In this document: in pieces, positions 7,966 through 17,400 of the stretch
How positions within the stretch are numbered: the first letter of the stretch is position 1
How the letters are laid out: every line of letters starts with the position of its first letter
Origin: Tamlana flava
GTDB lineage: Bacteria > Bacteroidota > Bacteroidia > Flavobacteriales > Flavobacteriaceae
Length of the DNA stretch: 64,000 nt
Direction of reading: 5' to 3'
Assembly: GCF_041287255.1 (NCBI RefSeq)
Contig: NZ_JBGGTX010000001.1
Coordinates: 434,001 to 498,000, forward strand
Translations under genes and position numbers: made by a program
Notes under the pieces: model-generated
Database searches by the model: none
What the model was told of the DNA's origin: nothing
Seen by the model: the letters and a program-made list of their open reading frames with translations, nothing else

Positions 7966-8854
7966 CAGTATTCTTCAAAAAATCAGTGATTAATAGTCCT
8001 ACTTCCTCTTGGGCATCTTCGAGAATATAATGCCCACAATCTTCGAAACGATTTATCTGAGCTGAGGGTAAGTATTCGATCCATTTATTGAGAAAATGAA
8101 TATCAAAGACCAGATCTCTTAGTCCCCAGACAATCAGAACAGGATTTTTCTTAAAAAGATGAAGATGATCCTGAACATCTTGAATATAGTCATAACCAGG
8201 GTCTCCACGCTTCAAAGGTATATCCTCTACAAAACGCATGATACCGATACGATTTTTCCAAGAATCATAAGGAGCCGTATATCCCGCTTTAACTTGACGT
8301 GACATTTTTATTCTTTTTACACCAATTCGTGTTGAACCGACATTGAAAGCATTAAAACCCCTTACAGCTATTCTGCCAACAAATGAGCGCGCCAATCTCA
8401 GCATAAAAGGAAGCTTCTTACCCTCAGGCAGATGAAACGCAGCGGTGTTCGAAAGCACGATTCTTTTGATTTGCTTTGAATGATGACGTGCATAGCTCAT
8501 CCCGATGATTCCGCCCCAATCGTGAACGATCATGGTAATATTTTCTGTGATCCCAATCATAATCAAAAATTCTTCAAGATCTTTCACACGCTGTTCTAAT
8601 GTATATGTGTATTGCGAATCACTTGGCTTATCAGACAGCCCCATCCCGATATGATCTGGTGCAATACACCGATAACCAGTTCTGAGCTTTTTTATAAGTT
8701 CCCTGTAGTAGAAAGACCATGACGGATTTCCGTGCAACATCAACAGCGGATATCCGTTACCTTCATCTAAATAATGAAGACGGTGCCCATTAATGGTGAC
8801 GAACCGACTCTTGAAGGGATATAGATCCTGACTTACCTTTTTCCTAAATGACAT
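7958..8854 (-). CDS. oleB: OleB-like alpha/beta hydrolase (beta-lactone decarboxylase)
   Basis: A 298-residue hydrolase related to haloalkane dehalogenases. 'LHGNPSWSFYYREL' supplies the oxyanion region, Asp112 in 'HDWGG' is the nucleophile, Asp247 in 'GLRDLVFD' a likely acid, and His275 in 'CGHYILED' the base. An Asp nucleophile with 'HGNPSWSF' is the OleB signature. OleB turns the beta-lactone made by OleC into an alkene and CO2. The first gene of the minus-strand oleBCD set, it is divergent from the sulfotransferase gene across 142 bp that must hold both promoters. Whether decarboxylation happens here, or the lactone is kept, cannot be read from sequence. Confidence 0.8.
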   Translation of the reverse strand: MSFRKKVSQDLYPFKSRFVTINGHRLHYLDEGNGYPLLMLHGNPSWSFYYRELIKKLRTGYRCIAPDHIGMGLSDKPSDSQYTYTLEQRVKDLEEFLIMIGITENITMIVHDWGGIIGMSYARHHSKQIKRIVLSNTAAFHLPEGKKLPFMLRLARSFVGRIAVRGFNAFNVGSTRIGVKRIKMSRQVKAGYTAPYDSWKNRIGIMRFVEDIPLKRGDPGYDYIQDVQDHLHLFKKNPVLIVWGLRDLVFDIHFLNKWIEYLPSAQINRFEDCGHYILEDAQEEVGLLITDFLKNTDD

Positions 8855-8996
8855 TGTTAAGAGAATAGTTTATAACGCAATTTATAAAAATAGTTGAAAT
8901 ACCTTAATCTTAGTCGGATTTGAATGTAAAAAAGACGTAGTTTAGTTTTTTCTAATAAATGATTTTAATTTTAAGGATAACCAATTCATTTAATTC

Positions 8997-10079
8997 ATGA
9001 GTAGCCTTTTCCCAATCCCGATTATCATATTTATAAAAATTATAGCTAAAAATGGTGGTGTTAGTTTAAGAGGGATTAGGAATCTCCCGGCATGGCTTAT
9101 AAAAACAATAGTATTCGAGCCTTTTCGATGGGTTGAATTATTATTTAACAGTAAGATTAGACGGCATCAAATAGAAAAAGACCCTATTTTCATTCTGGGA
9201 TTCTATCGAAGTGGAACGTCCTTCACCCATGAATTCCTATCCCAGGATCACCGATTTGGGTATCACACGAATTACCAGATGATACTGCCGGAAATAATGA
9301 TAAGTACGGAGTGGTTCCTCGCACCTTTTCTCGATTTTATCTGCCGCTTGTTCAAGATTCAAGATCCGGTTCACAGAATTCGAATGTCGTTTAAGTATCC
9401 AGGCGAAGAAGATGGAACAATGACTACGGGCCTGAATCCCAGAGGGGCACAATGGGGTTATTTTTTTCCGAGAATAATGATGAAGCATTTTCGTAAATAT
9501 GTACTATTTGAGAACTTAGATGACAAGGAAAGTAAAGCCTGGACGGACGATATGTTGTTCCTGCATAAAAAAATATCGTTTATCAATAAAGGAAAACAGC
9601 TCATTTTAAAAAGCCCACCAAACACAGCTAGAATCAAACTCCTATTAGCTAATTATCCCAATGCTAAATTTATATTTATTCACCGCAATCCTTACGATGT
9701 ATACGCATCTAACAAAAGGTTTTGGAAAGTGACTCACAGAATATATGCACTCGGCGAGTTCAAGGATGTAGATATAAATAGAATCATCTTTGAAACCTAT
9801 TCTTCCATGATGGATAGATATTTAGAAGAAAAGACTTTAATTCCAGATGGAAATCTCGTTGAGTTGTCTTTTGATGAAATGATGAAGTCACCACTGGAAA
9901 CAATGGAAAACGTATATAAATCCTTAAAATTAGAGGATTTTGATGTTATTAAAAACAAAATTAAGGACTATCTCAGAAAACAGAAGAGTTTTATTCGTCT
10001 AAAACATGAGTTGCCTATCGTAGAAAAAACTTTGGTCAAAGAGAAACTGATGCCTTACATTAAACACTGGAACTATTGA
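8997..10079 (+). CDS. PAPS-dependent sulfotransferase
   Basis: A 360-residue cytosolic-type sulfotransferase (Sulfotransfer_3 family). The 5'-phosphosulfate loop is 'ILGFYRSGTSFTHEFL' (about residues 66-81) and the 3'-phosphate motif is 'FIFIHRNPYDVYAS' (about 225-238), with 'LILKSPPNTARI' before it. The N-terminal 20 residues are hydrophobic and may associate with membrane. It is the only plus-strand gene inside the minus-strand half of the cluster. Its end overlaps the desaturase 3' end by 20 bp, tail to tail. It probably sulfates a hydroxyl of the product. Sulfation that primes decarboxylation, as in curacin or cyanobacterial olefin synthase, is another possibility, but the fused thioesterase used there is absent. 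Confidence 0.85.
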   Translation: MSSLFPIPIIIFIKIIAKNGGVSLRGIRNLPAWLIKTIVFEPFRWVELLFNSKIRRHQIEKDPIFILGFYRSGTSFTHEFLSQDHRFGYHTNYQMILPEIMISTEWFLAPFLDFICRLFKIQDPVHRIRMSFKYPGEEDGTMTTGLNPRGAQWGYFFPRIMMKHFRKYVLFENLDDKESKAWTDDMLFLHKKISFINKGKQLILKSPPNTARIKLLLANYPNAKFIFIHRNPYDVYASNKRFWKVTHRIYALGEFKDVDINRIIFETYSSMMDRYLEEKTLIPDGNLVELSFDEMMKSPLETMENVYKSLKLEDFDVIKNKIKDYLRKQKSFIRLKHELPIVEKTLVKEKLMPYIKHWNY

Positions 10080-11193
10080 TCTTTAATTTTGTTTCAAGCG
10101 CATCATGACTTCCTAACCTGATTAAAAAATCCTGATGACTTCTAATGGCTCCAAAGAATGTCTTTTCATAGTAAGGGAGATCATACTTTTCAGTTATTTC
10201 CTTTACCAAGACGGAGATTTTCCTTAAATGTACGTGGCAGATATCTGGAAATAAATGATGCTCGATCTGATAGTTAAGTCCTCCGGTAAACCAGGTAATC
10301 AACTTACTATCGGTAGCAAAATTTGCAGTAGTATTCAGCTGATGTGCCGCCCAATTTGAATTGATTTGTCCTTTCTTTCCTGGGGAGTCAATACTAACTT
10401 CAGTTATCTTGTGTGAGAGTTGAAAGGTAACTGACCATATAAATCCACAAATAATATGCATTGTTAAAAAACCAAAGATGGTGAACAACCATGGTTGTTC
10501 ACTAAAGGCAATCGGAATTCCTAAAAAAAATATGAAATACATGGTCTTTGAAAAAATAAGGAAAATAAGTGCCTGTATGTACTTGGTATTTTGTGTTTTA
10601 AGTAAATCCTTCGACTTGTAACCAGATAATTTAATAAAGTCCTTTCTTGTAGCCCATGACGATGTAAACAACCCATATAATAGCCATGCATAATAATGTT
10701 GATAGCGATGAATCTTCATTCGGTTCTGATCTGGAGAAAATCTTAAAATGGGTATTACATCAAGGTCCTCATCCTGCTCAGGAATATTGGTGTATACATG
10801 ATGCAATACATTATGCTGAATCCTCCAGACCAATGAACTTCCTCCAATTAATATCATTAAATGCGAAAGCGCCTTGTTTACCCTCTTTTTAGTTGAATAA
10901 TTTCCATGATTTGCATCATGACCAATTATAAAACCAATACCAGCCATGGCAATTCCCATAATAATCCAGGAAAAAAAAGCAATTATAGCATTTGTGAAGG
11001 CATTAAATACAATGGCAAAATATGGGATTACATATAGCATAAGTATGACCAAAGTTTTTACCACCATCTCCCTATTGGCCTTTCTTGATAAGTTGTTCTG
11101 ATTAAAATAGGTATTTACCTTGGCTCGTAATTCACCCATTAACCCGTCCCTGCCATCTGAATTGAATTTTATCTCGGAATATAAACTACTCAT
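10060..11193 (-). CDS. membrane fatty acid desaturase (front-end/linoleoyl type)
   Basis: A 377-residue integral-membrane desaturase with the three histidine boxes HDANH (about residue 92), HNVLHH (about 127) and QIEHH (about 310), and about four membrane spans. The Gln in the third box and the 'NTTANFATDSKLITWFTGGLNYQIEHHLFP' context are typical of delta-6-like front-end desaturases, which act on chains bound to lipid or carrier. The gene starts 3 bp after the NRPS stop, so it belongs to the FAAL-LLM-PKS-NRPS operon. It probably unsaturates the lipid tail of the product or its precursor. No fused cytochrome b5 domain is present. Confidence 0.85.
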   Translation of the reverse strand: MSSLYSEIKFNSDGRDGLMGELRAKVNTYFNQNNLSRKANREMVVKTLVILMLYVIPYFAIVFNAFTNAIIAFFSWIIMGIAMAGIGFIIGHDANHGNYSTKKRVNKALSHLMILIGGSSLVWRIQHNVLHHVYTNIPEQDEDLDVIPILRFSPDQNRMKIHRYQHYYAWLLYGLFTSSWATRKDFIKLSGYKSKDLLKTQNTKYIQALIFLIFSKTMYFIFFLGIPIAFSEQPWLFTIFGFLTMHIICGFIWSVTFQLSHKITEVSIDSPGKKGQINSNWAAHQLNTTANFATDSKLITWFTGGLNYQIEHHLFPDICHVHLRKISVLVKEITEKYDLPYYEKTFFGAIRSHQDFLIRLGSHDALETKLKINSSSV

Positions 11194-11195
11194 TA

Positions 11196-14100
11196 TTACA
11201 TTTTGGTTGATTGAATAAATTTACTTAATTCTGCAATAGTTTGATACTCAAAAAGATTTTCGACATTAATTCTATAACCGAACATGTTAGCCTTAGTAAC
11301 AACCTGAATAGTCTGAATTGAAGCCCCACCGAGATCAAAAAAATTGTCATGAATACCAATTTCATCAATCTCTAAAACATTTTGCCAGATTCTGGCTAGG
11401 ATCTTCTCCTCTTCATTGACTGGAGATGCATATCTTGATAGGTCAATCGTATATCCAGGTCTGGGAAGCGCTTTCCGGTCAATTTTTCCACTTGGGGTGA
11501 GCGGTAAGATATCAATCTCAATAAAATACGACGGAATCATGTATGGGGGTAGTTTAGCCTTAAGATATTGTTTTATTTCTTCCTCTGTCAGAGATTGGTT
11601 TTCACCTGTTACATAATATACTACCAGTTTTAATGTGCCATTTTGTTCTTCATACGTTACCGTCACCCCATTACTGATCCCAGGGATAGAAGATACGATT
11701 GAAGAAATTTCTCCCAGTTCAATTCGGTTACCGCTTATCTTTACCTGATCATCAGAGCGCCCTAAAAGCTTTATAGTACGATTCGATAGCAAGCGTGCAT
11801 TATCTCCTGTCCGATATAGGCACGCTTCTCCAATCTGAATAAATCTGCTGTATACAAACTTTTCCTTGGTTAATTCGGCGTTATTCAGGTATCCAACTGC
11901 CAGGCCGTCACCACCTATAAATAATTCACCTGTAATACCAGGAGGAAGTGGTTGCAAATGCTTATCGAGTATATAAAGCTGGGTGTTGTTTATTGGGTGA
12001 CCAATAGTTATATTTTCATCATTCTTGTTAATTTTACAAACTGAGGACCATATTGTGGTTTCAGTCGGACCATACATGTTCCAGAGTGATTCTGAACGTT
12101 TCAACAGGTCCAGTGCAAGTTGTCGAGTTAGCACATCACCTCCACATAAGGCTTTCATGTCATTTTTGCCTGCCCAGCCTGACTCTACTAAAAGCTGCCA
12201 GTAAACCGGTGTTGCCTGCATGATACTTACCTTATGTTCTTCAAGGGCCGCAGTTATCAGATCAGGGTCATTTATCATTTCTTCACTAGCCATAACCACC
12301 GTAGCTCCCGATATCAAGGGAAGAAAAAGTTCGAGTATCGAAATATCGAATGAGATGTTCGTGACTGCCAATAAAACATCATTCTTATTAATTCCGGGTA
12401 GGGAACGCATTGAAATCAGAAAGTTAACAAGAGAGTAGTGATTAATCATTACACCTTTTGGCTCACCAGTCGATCCGGAGGTATAAATAATATAGGCCAG
12501 ATTGGAATCATCACCAGAACCTTTCAGGTCAATATTTCCTGTATTTGTAGTAAATGGGATCTGTTGCGCGTGAACTATGGTCACATCATTTTCCGGGATA
12601 AACAGATTATTATTATTCGTTACCAAAAAATTTATATCGGCATCTTGAAGTATATATCCAATACGCTCATTTGGATATGATATGTGAATAGGAACGTATA
12701 CCCCACCTGCCTTATGTATACCAATGATTGTTTCAACAATCTCATTGGATCGGTGCATAAGAACTCCAACACCCATACCAGGTTTTAGACCAAGTTCCCG
12801 GAGATATCTCCCAATCCTATTAGCCTTGGAATTTAGTTCTTGATAGGACAGCTTGTTCTGACCATATATCAGGGCTAATTTATCTGGATTAATATGTACT
12901 TGTTCTTCGAACAGCTCATACATTTTTTTGCTATATGGAAAATCCATATTATTCTTACTGAATTCATGGATAAGTTCTTTCTCCTCAGATCTGGAGACCA
13001 GAGGGATCATGGAAACAGAAATTTCAGGATCTTTGATAATATGCTCTAAAACAGTTTGAAAAGATTTGAATAGCCTAGTTATGGTTGCTTCCTTAAATAG
13101 ATCTCTATTGAATTCAACCATTGCCTGACACTGGCCATCAACCATAGTCAACATCAAGGTTAGATCAAACTGGGAAACTCCTCTATCAATATCGACGAAT
13201 GAACACTGAATATCCAACAAATCGAGTACAGGTTTTGGTGAATTCTGTAAATTAAAAAGAACCTGAAATAATGGTGTCCGGCTTAGATCCCTTTTTGGCT
13301 TGAGTTCTTCAACTAGTTTTTCAAAAGGTAAATTACTGTGTGCTAAAGCATCCGAGGTGACCTCTTTCATGTGCTTTAACAACATTCTAAAACTTAAGGA
13401 ACCATCAATCTCAAGACGCAAAACAAGAATATTAATAAAAACACCTATCAATTCTTCCAACTCCATCAAATTTCGATTTGCGACCGGAGTCCCAATTAAA
13501 ATTTCATCCTGATTGCTATATCTGTGCAAAACAATATAAAAAGCACTCAACAGAGTCATGAACAAGGTAACATTCTCTCGCTTACTAAGTTGTTCAAGTT
13601 CGCCAGTAAGTTCTTTGCTTAAAACAAAATTATAGGTACTACCATCGTAAGATTGTCGCGGGTTCCGGGTCTTGTCGGTCGGAAAATCAAGAACCGGTAA
13701 ATCGCCTTTAAGTTGCGTTTTCCAGTAATCGAGTTCCCTTTTCCAATTGATCATCTGCTGCTCTGATGTTTGCCAGCTTGCGTAATCATAATACTGGATT
13801 GGTAAATTATCAAGCTCAATTGGTTTATTTATTTTAAAGCCGTTATATAATGACATGAGTTCTTTTAGAAACACTCCTAATGACCAGCCATCAGCTATTG
13901 TGTGATGAATAACGATAAGAAAATAATGCAGTTCAATATCAAGTTTATATAGTTTTAATCTTATAAGGGGCGCCTGATTTAAATTGAAGGGTTTTAATAC
14001 TTCGTTTTGAACTAATGCTATCGCTTCTTCAACTAAAATTTGTTGATCTCTATTTCCCATTTCGATAACGGGAATCGAAAGTCCTAGAATTTTTAACAAA

Positions 14101-14414
14101 GTAGCGGTCGGCATTCCCTTATCCATTATAAATTGGGTTCTCAGTACTTCATGCCGTTCCATAATTTGATTCGCACTCGATGTCAGATAATCAATGTTGA
14201 GATCACCCTTCAACTCTAAAAGCACAGACAGATTATTTACCGCAGTATGTCTGTCCAATAACTCAAGGAATAACTGTCTCTGCTGAGGAAATGAAAGTTG
14301 TATTGATTCCTTATCAATTCTCAACGGAATCTGAATGGTGTTTTTATTGGCATGCTTGCCCTTTAACCATTTTTCCAATAATAATTTTTTAGCCGGAGAA
14401 AGTTCCTTACTCAT
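11196..14414 (-). CDS. NRPS module C-A-PCP, glycine-type specificity
   Basis: A 1072-residue single-module NRPS. The condensation domain spans about residues 35-470 with HHTIADG at 170-176 intact. The adenylation domain (about 495-985) has 'YIIYTSGSTGEPKG' at 641-654, and Lys977 is in place. PCP Ser1032 sits in 'DLGGAS'. Reading the ten pocket positions by alignment to GrsA gives D690 I691 L694 Q733 L756 G758 M780 I788 W789 K977. This DILQLGMIWK code differs at one position from the published glycine code DILQLGLIWK. The C domain is of the LCL type and would join the PKS-bound acyl chain to glycine. There is no thioesterase, reductase or terminal condensation domain, so release must occur in trans. 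The start is 2 bp from the PKS stop. Confidence 0.9.
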   Translation of the reverse strand: MSKELSPAKKLLLEKWLKGKHANKNTIQIPLRIDKESIQLSFPQQRQLFLELLDRHTAVNNLSVLLELKGDLNIDYLTSSANQIMERHEVLRTQFIMDKGMPTATLLKILGLSIPVIEMGNRDQQILVEEAIALVQNEVLKPFNLNQAPLIRLKLYKLDIELHYFLIVIHHTIADGWSLGVFLKELMSLYNGFKINKPIELDNLPIQYYDYASWQTSEQQMINWKRELDYWKTQLKGDLPVLDFPTDKTRNPRQSYDGSTYNFVLSKELTGELEQLSKRENVTLFMTLLSAFYIVLHRYSNQDEILIGTPVANRNLMELEELIGVFINILVLRLEIDGSLSFRMLLKHMKEVTSDALAHSNLPFEKLVEELKPKRDLSRTPLFQVLFNLQNSPKPVLDLLDIQCSFVDIDRGVSQFDLTLMLTMVDGQCQAMVEFNRDLFKEATITRLFKSFQTVLEHIIKDPEISVSMIPLVSRSEEKELIHEFSKNNMDFPYSKKMYELFEEQVHINPDKLALIYGQNKLSYQELNSKANRIGRYLRELGLKPGMGVGVLMHRSNEIVETIIGIHKAGGVYVPIHISYPNERIGYILQDADINFLVTNNNNLFIPENDVTIVHAQQIPFTTNTGNIDLKGSGDDSNLAYIIYTSGSTGEPKGVMINHYSLVNFLISMRSLPGINKNDVLLAVTNISFDISILELFLPLISGATVVMASEEMINDPDLITAALEEHKVSIMQATPVYWQLLVESGWAGKNDMKALCGGDVLTRQLALDLLKRSESLWNMYGPTETTIWSSVCKINKNDENITIGHPINNTQLYILDKHLQPLPPGITGELFIGGDGLAVGYLNNAELTKEKFVYSRFIQIGEACLYRTGDNARLLSNRTIKLLGRSDDQVKISGNRIELGEISSIVSSIPGISNGVTVTYEEQNGTLKLVVYYVTGENQSLTEEEIKQYLKAKLPPYMIPSYFIEIDILPLTPSGKIDRKALPRPGYTIDLSRYASPVNEEEKILARIWQNVLEIDEIGIHDNFFDLGGASIQTIQVVTKANMFGYRINVENLFEYQTIAELSKFIQSTKM

Positions 14415-14415
14415 G

Positions 14416-17400
14416 TCATTTATCTTTTTTTAAAAGGTGACTTTGAGCCTCTTCCTCACTCATCGCTTCAATCTGTTTGATAATTTCCATTTCAATCATC
14501 TCGGCAATTCGTTCTATTGTGAAATATTGGAATGCATCTTTGGGATCTATATCAATTCCATAGGTTTTTCTTACCTTCGATAGTATCTGAGCTGCAAGAA
14601 CTGAATCTCCTCCGAGTTCAAAAAAGGAATCATGAATTCCAACTCGATCTATATGAAGTGTTTGCTGCCACAACTTGACCATTTTATGTTCAATTTCATT
14701 CTTAGGTGCAACATATTTGTGGTTCAGTTTTGGTCGGGCATAAAGTTTAGCCACGTGCGTATCACTTTCTCTGACATTTTTGAAAAAAGGCATTGCTGCT
14801 GCTAGGGGGTACAATTCAAGCAGATATTTGAGATCAAAAGGAAGTACTGTAATCTGAGGCAACGACTCCTTAAGAAGCAAATCTAAAACTTCAAAACCCT
14901 GATCAATTTTAATCATTTTAACCAAGTGCTCGGTTGATTTGCCTTGATCAATCATTTTTTCAGTGGCTTCAACTGCCAGACCCACATCTGCCCATGGTCC
15001 CCAGTTAATACTAATAGCCGGTAGTCCTATAGTCCTGCGATAATGAGCCAAACAATCGAGATAGGTGCTTGCGGCAGAATAATTTCCCTGACCAGGAGAC
15101 CCTAAAACCGATACCGCAGAGGAATACAAAATGAAAAAATCAAGATCCAGTTGCAATGTACTTTCATGTAAATTCCAGGAACCTTCAACCTTGGGCTGCA
15201 TCACCCTTTTCATCTGAATTGTGCTTATATCAAGCAAAGGTGCGTCATCAAGGACTCCAGCAGCATGAATGATCCCCTTTAATTGTGGAAGTGATGCATT
15301 GATCTCCTCAATTAGCAATTCAACCTCCTTTTTCTCCCTTACATCCACTTGTCTGATCATAATATGAACCCCTGATTCCATAAAATATTCAATAACTGCT
15401 TTTGAGGATTCAGACAATTCAGTTCTTGAAACCAGAATTAAATTCTTCGCCCCTTTTTTAACAAGCCACTTCGCGGTCTCTAATCCCAGACTCCCAAGAC
15501 CTCCTGTGATTAAGTAAGAGTGTTCAGCTTTGATACTTTTCTCCGGAATGTCTTCAATTGGTTTAAGATAGAAAGGAAAAATACGCTGAACGTAACTTTG
15601 TCCTAATCTGAAGCATATCTGATCTTCTTTATCATCTAATAATATCCTGTTTCTGAGTGATCTAACTGAATCTTCGATTGAAGAATCCGGATCGAGGTCA
15701 ATACGAACACATTTTAATTCAGGAATTTCAAAACCAACGGTCTTACACAAGCCCCATAACGTTGACTGCTCAAGATTAACTTGAAAATCAGAACCTGAGG
15801 CATGGACGCCTTGACTCACCATCCATAGATTAGGAGACCCCTTAAATTGTCTTGATAGCGCCTGTACAAGATGTAGAATACTATAGCATCCCAAATCATA
15901 TAGCAGGTTCTTTGGATTTTCTGATTCTTCCCATGTCGGAATAGAAAGACTCCAGAGATGAACAATTCCAAATAATGGTGAATTTGCAGTGACAATTGCT
16001 TTTTCAATTAAATCTTGCAGAAAAGATTCATTCTCATATTCATTGAGCTGCTCGATAACCTCCTTGGCATACAACATTTGACAATGATCGCCATTCGATT
16101 CAAGCATAGACTTCAAATTATCTCCATAACCTTGATCATCAGAAAGAATTAACCAGTTTCTTTTTTCCTTAACCAGATTTGATAATGCAGACTTTATGTC
16201 CTCCTTTACCCAATCTGTAGTATAGAACCAAATATCATCCTTAAAGATACCTTTGGACTTTAATTTTCTTATTCGTTTCAGAACAAGACCTTGAATTTGA
16301 GCAATCAACCTAAAATCCTGATCAAATATATTGAAATCAGCTTCAATCATATCGGTATTCGGTCCGTTACTAGCCATAATGATCACCTCAGTCCATAACG
16401 AATGTGAGGGTTGCCCGTAATACAATATTTTCTTAGATGAAACCGGTAAATAAAGATCATTATTCAATACGCTCATCTCCGAACCAGCAATAACCTGCAA
16501 ACAGGAATCAAGCAGGGCTGGATGGAAACGATATTCATCACTGTTGCAGTGCAATGATTGCAGCAGTTCAGTGCTACCTATTATTTTACCATCACTCTCC
16601 CAAACACCCTGCACTCCTCTTAAATTAGGACCATAATCTAAACCTCGTTCAGCCATAGAGTTGTAAAATTCACTCCCATTTGAAAGTTGATGGCACTTCT
16701 CTATAACCTCTTCACTGAGTTTAGGGTAATCTGATTTAAAATCACTTCTTGATTTTTCAATGGAGGCAGAAGCATTTAGGGTCCAACTACTATCATCAGA
16801 CCGGCTGTGAATCTGCAAATTATAGGCCCCATTTTTATCAGGGGACATCGAAATCTGAAGCGTATAATCTATTTCACTATTTAGTATTAGGTTCTCTATA
16901 AAAGAAACGTCAACCAGAATATGAGATTCAGATAATCCCAGTTCATGTATACATTGAAGTCCAATTTCTATGTAACCAGAAGCCGGGAAGATCACGTTCT
17001 CGAATATTATATGATCTTTCAGGTAGTTTATGCAATCTGTATTGATAGTATTCTGCCATATAAAATTATCCGGTGCAATCGCCAAACTTATCCGACTACC
17101 AAGAAAAGGATGGGTGTTCTTATCAAGAGAAGAATAGGCTCTCATTCTTCCCTTATAATCAATCCAGAACCGTTCATGATTCCAGGTAACAGGTGGTAAC
17201 TTGACATATACGTTTGATTTGCCGTAAAATGTATCCCATTCTATTGAAAATCCTGCAATGTAAAGGGATGAAATGGTTCTCATAAATACTTCAAGTTCAC
17301 CTTCCTCCCTCCTTAAAGTAGGGAGAAGAGAGATCTCAGCACCTGACTGATTAGCGGATTGTTGTATGGAACCCAGTAATACGGGATGAGGCCCTATTTC

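Noticed and set aside
8997..10079. CurM/Ols-type sulfotransferase-thioesterase decarboxylation module
   Set aside because: The sulfotransferase is stand-alone, not fused to a PKS, and no thioesterase domain is present; kept only as a possibility in a finding.
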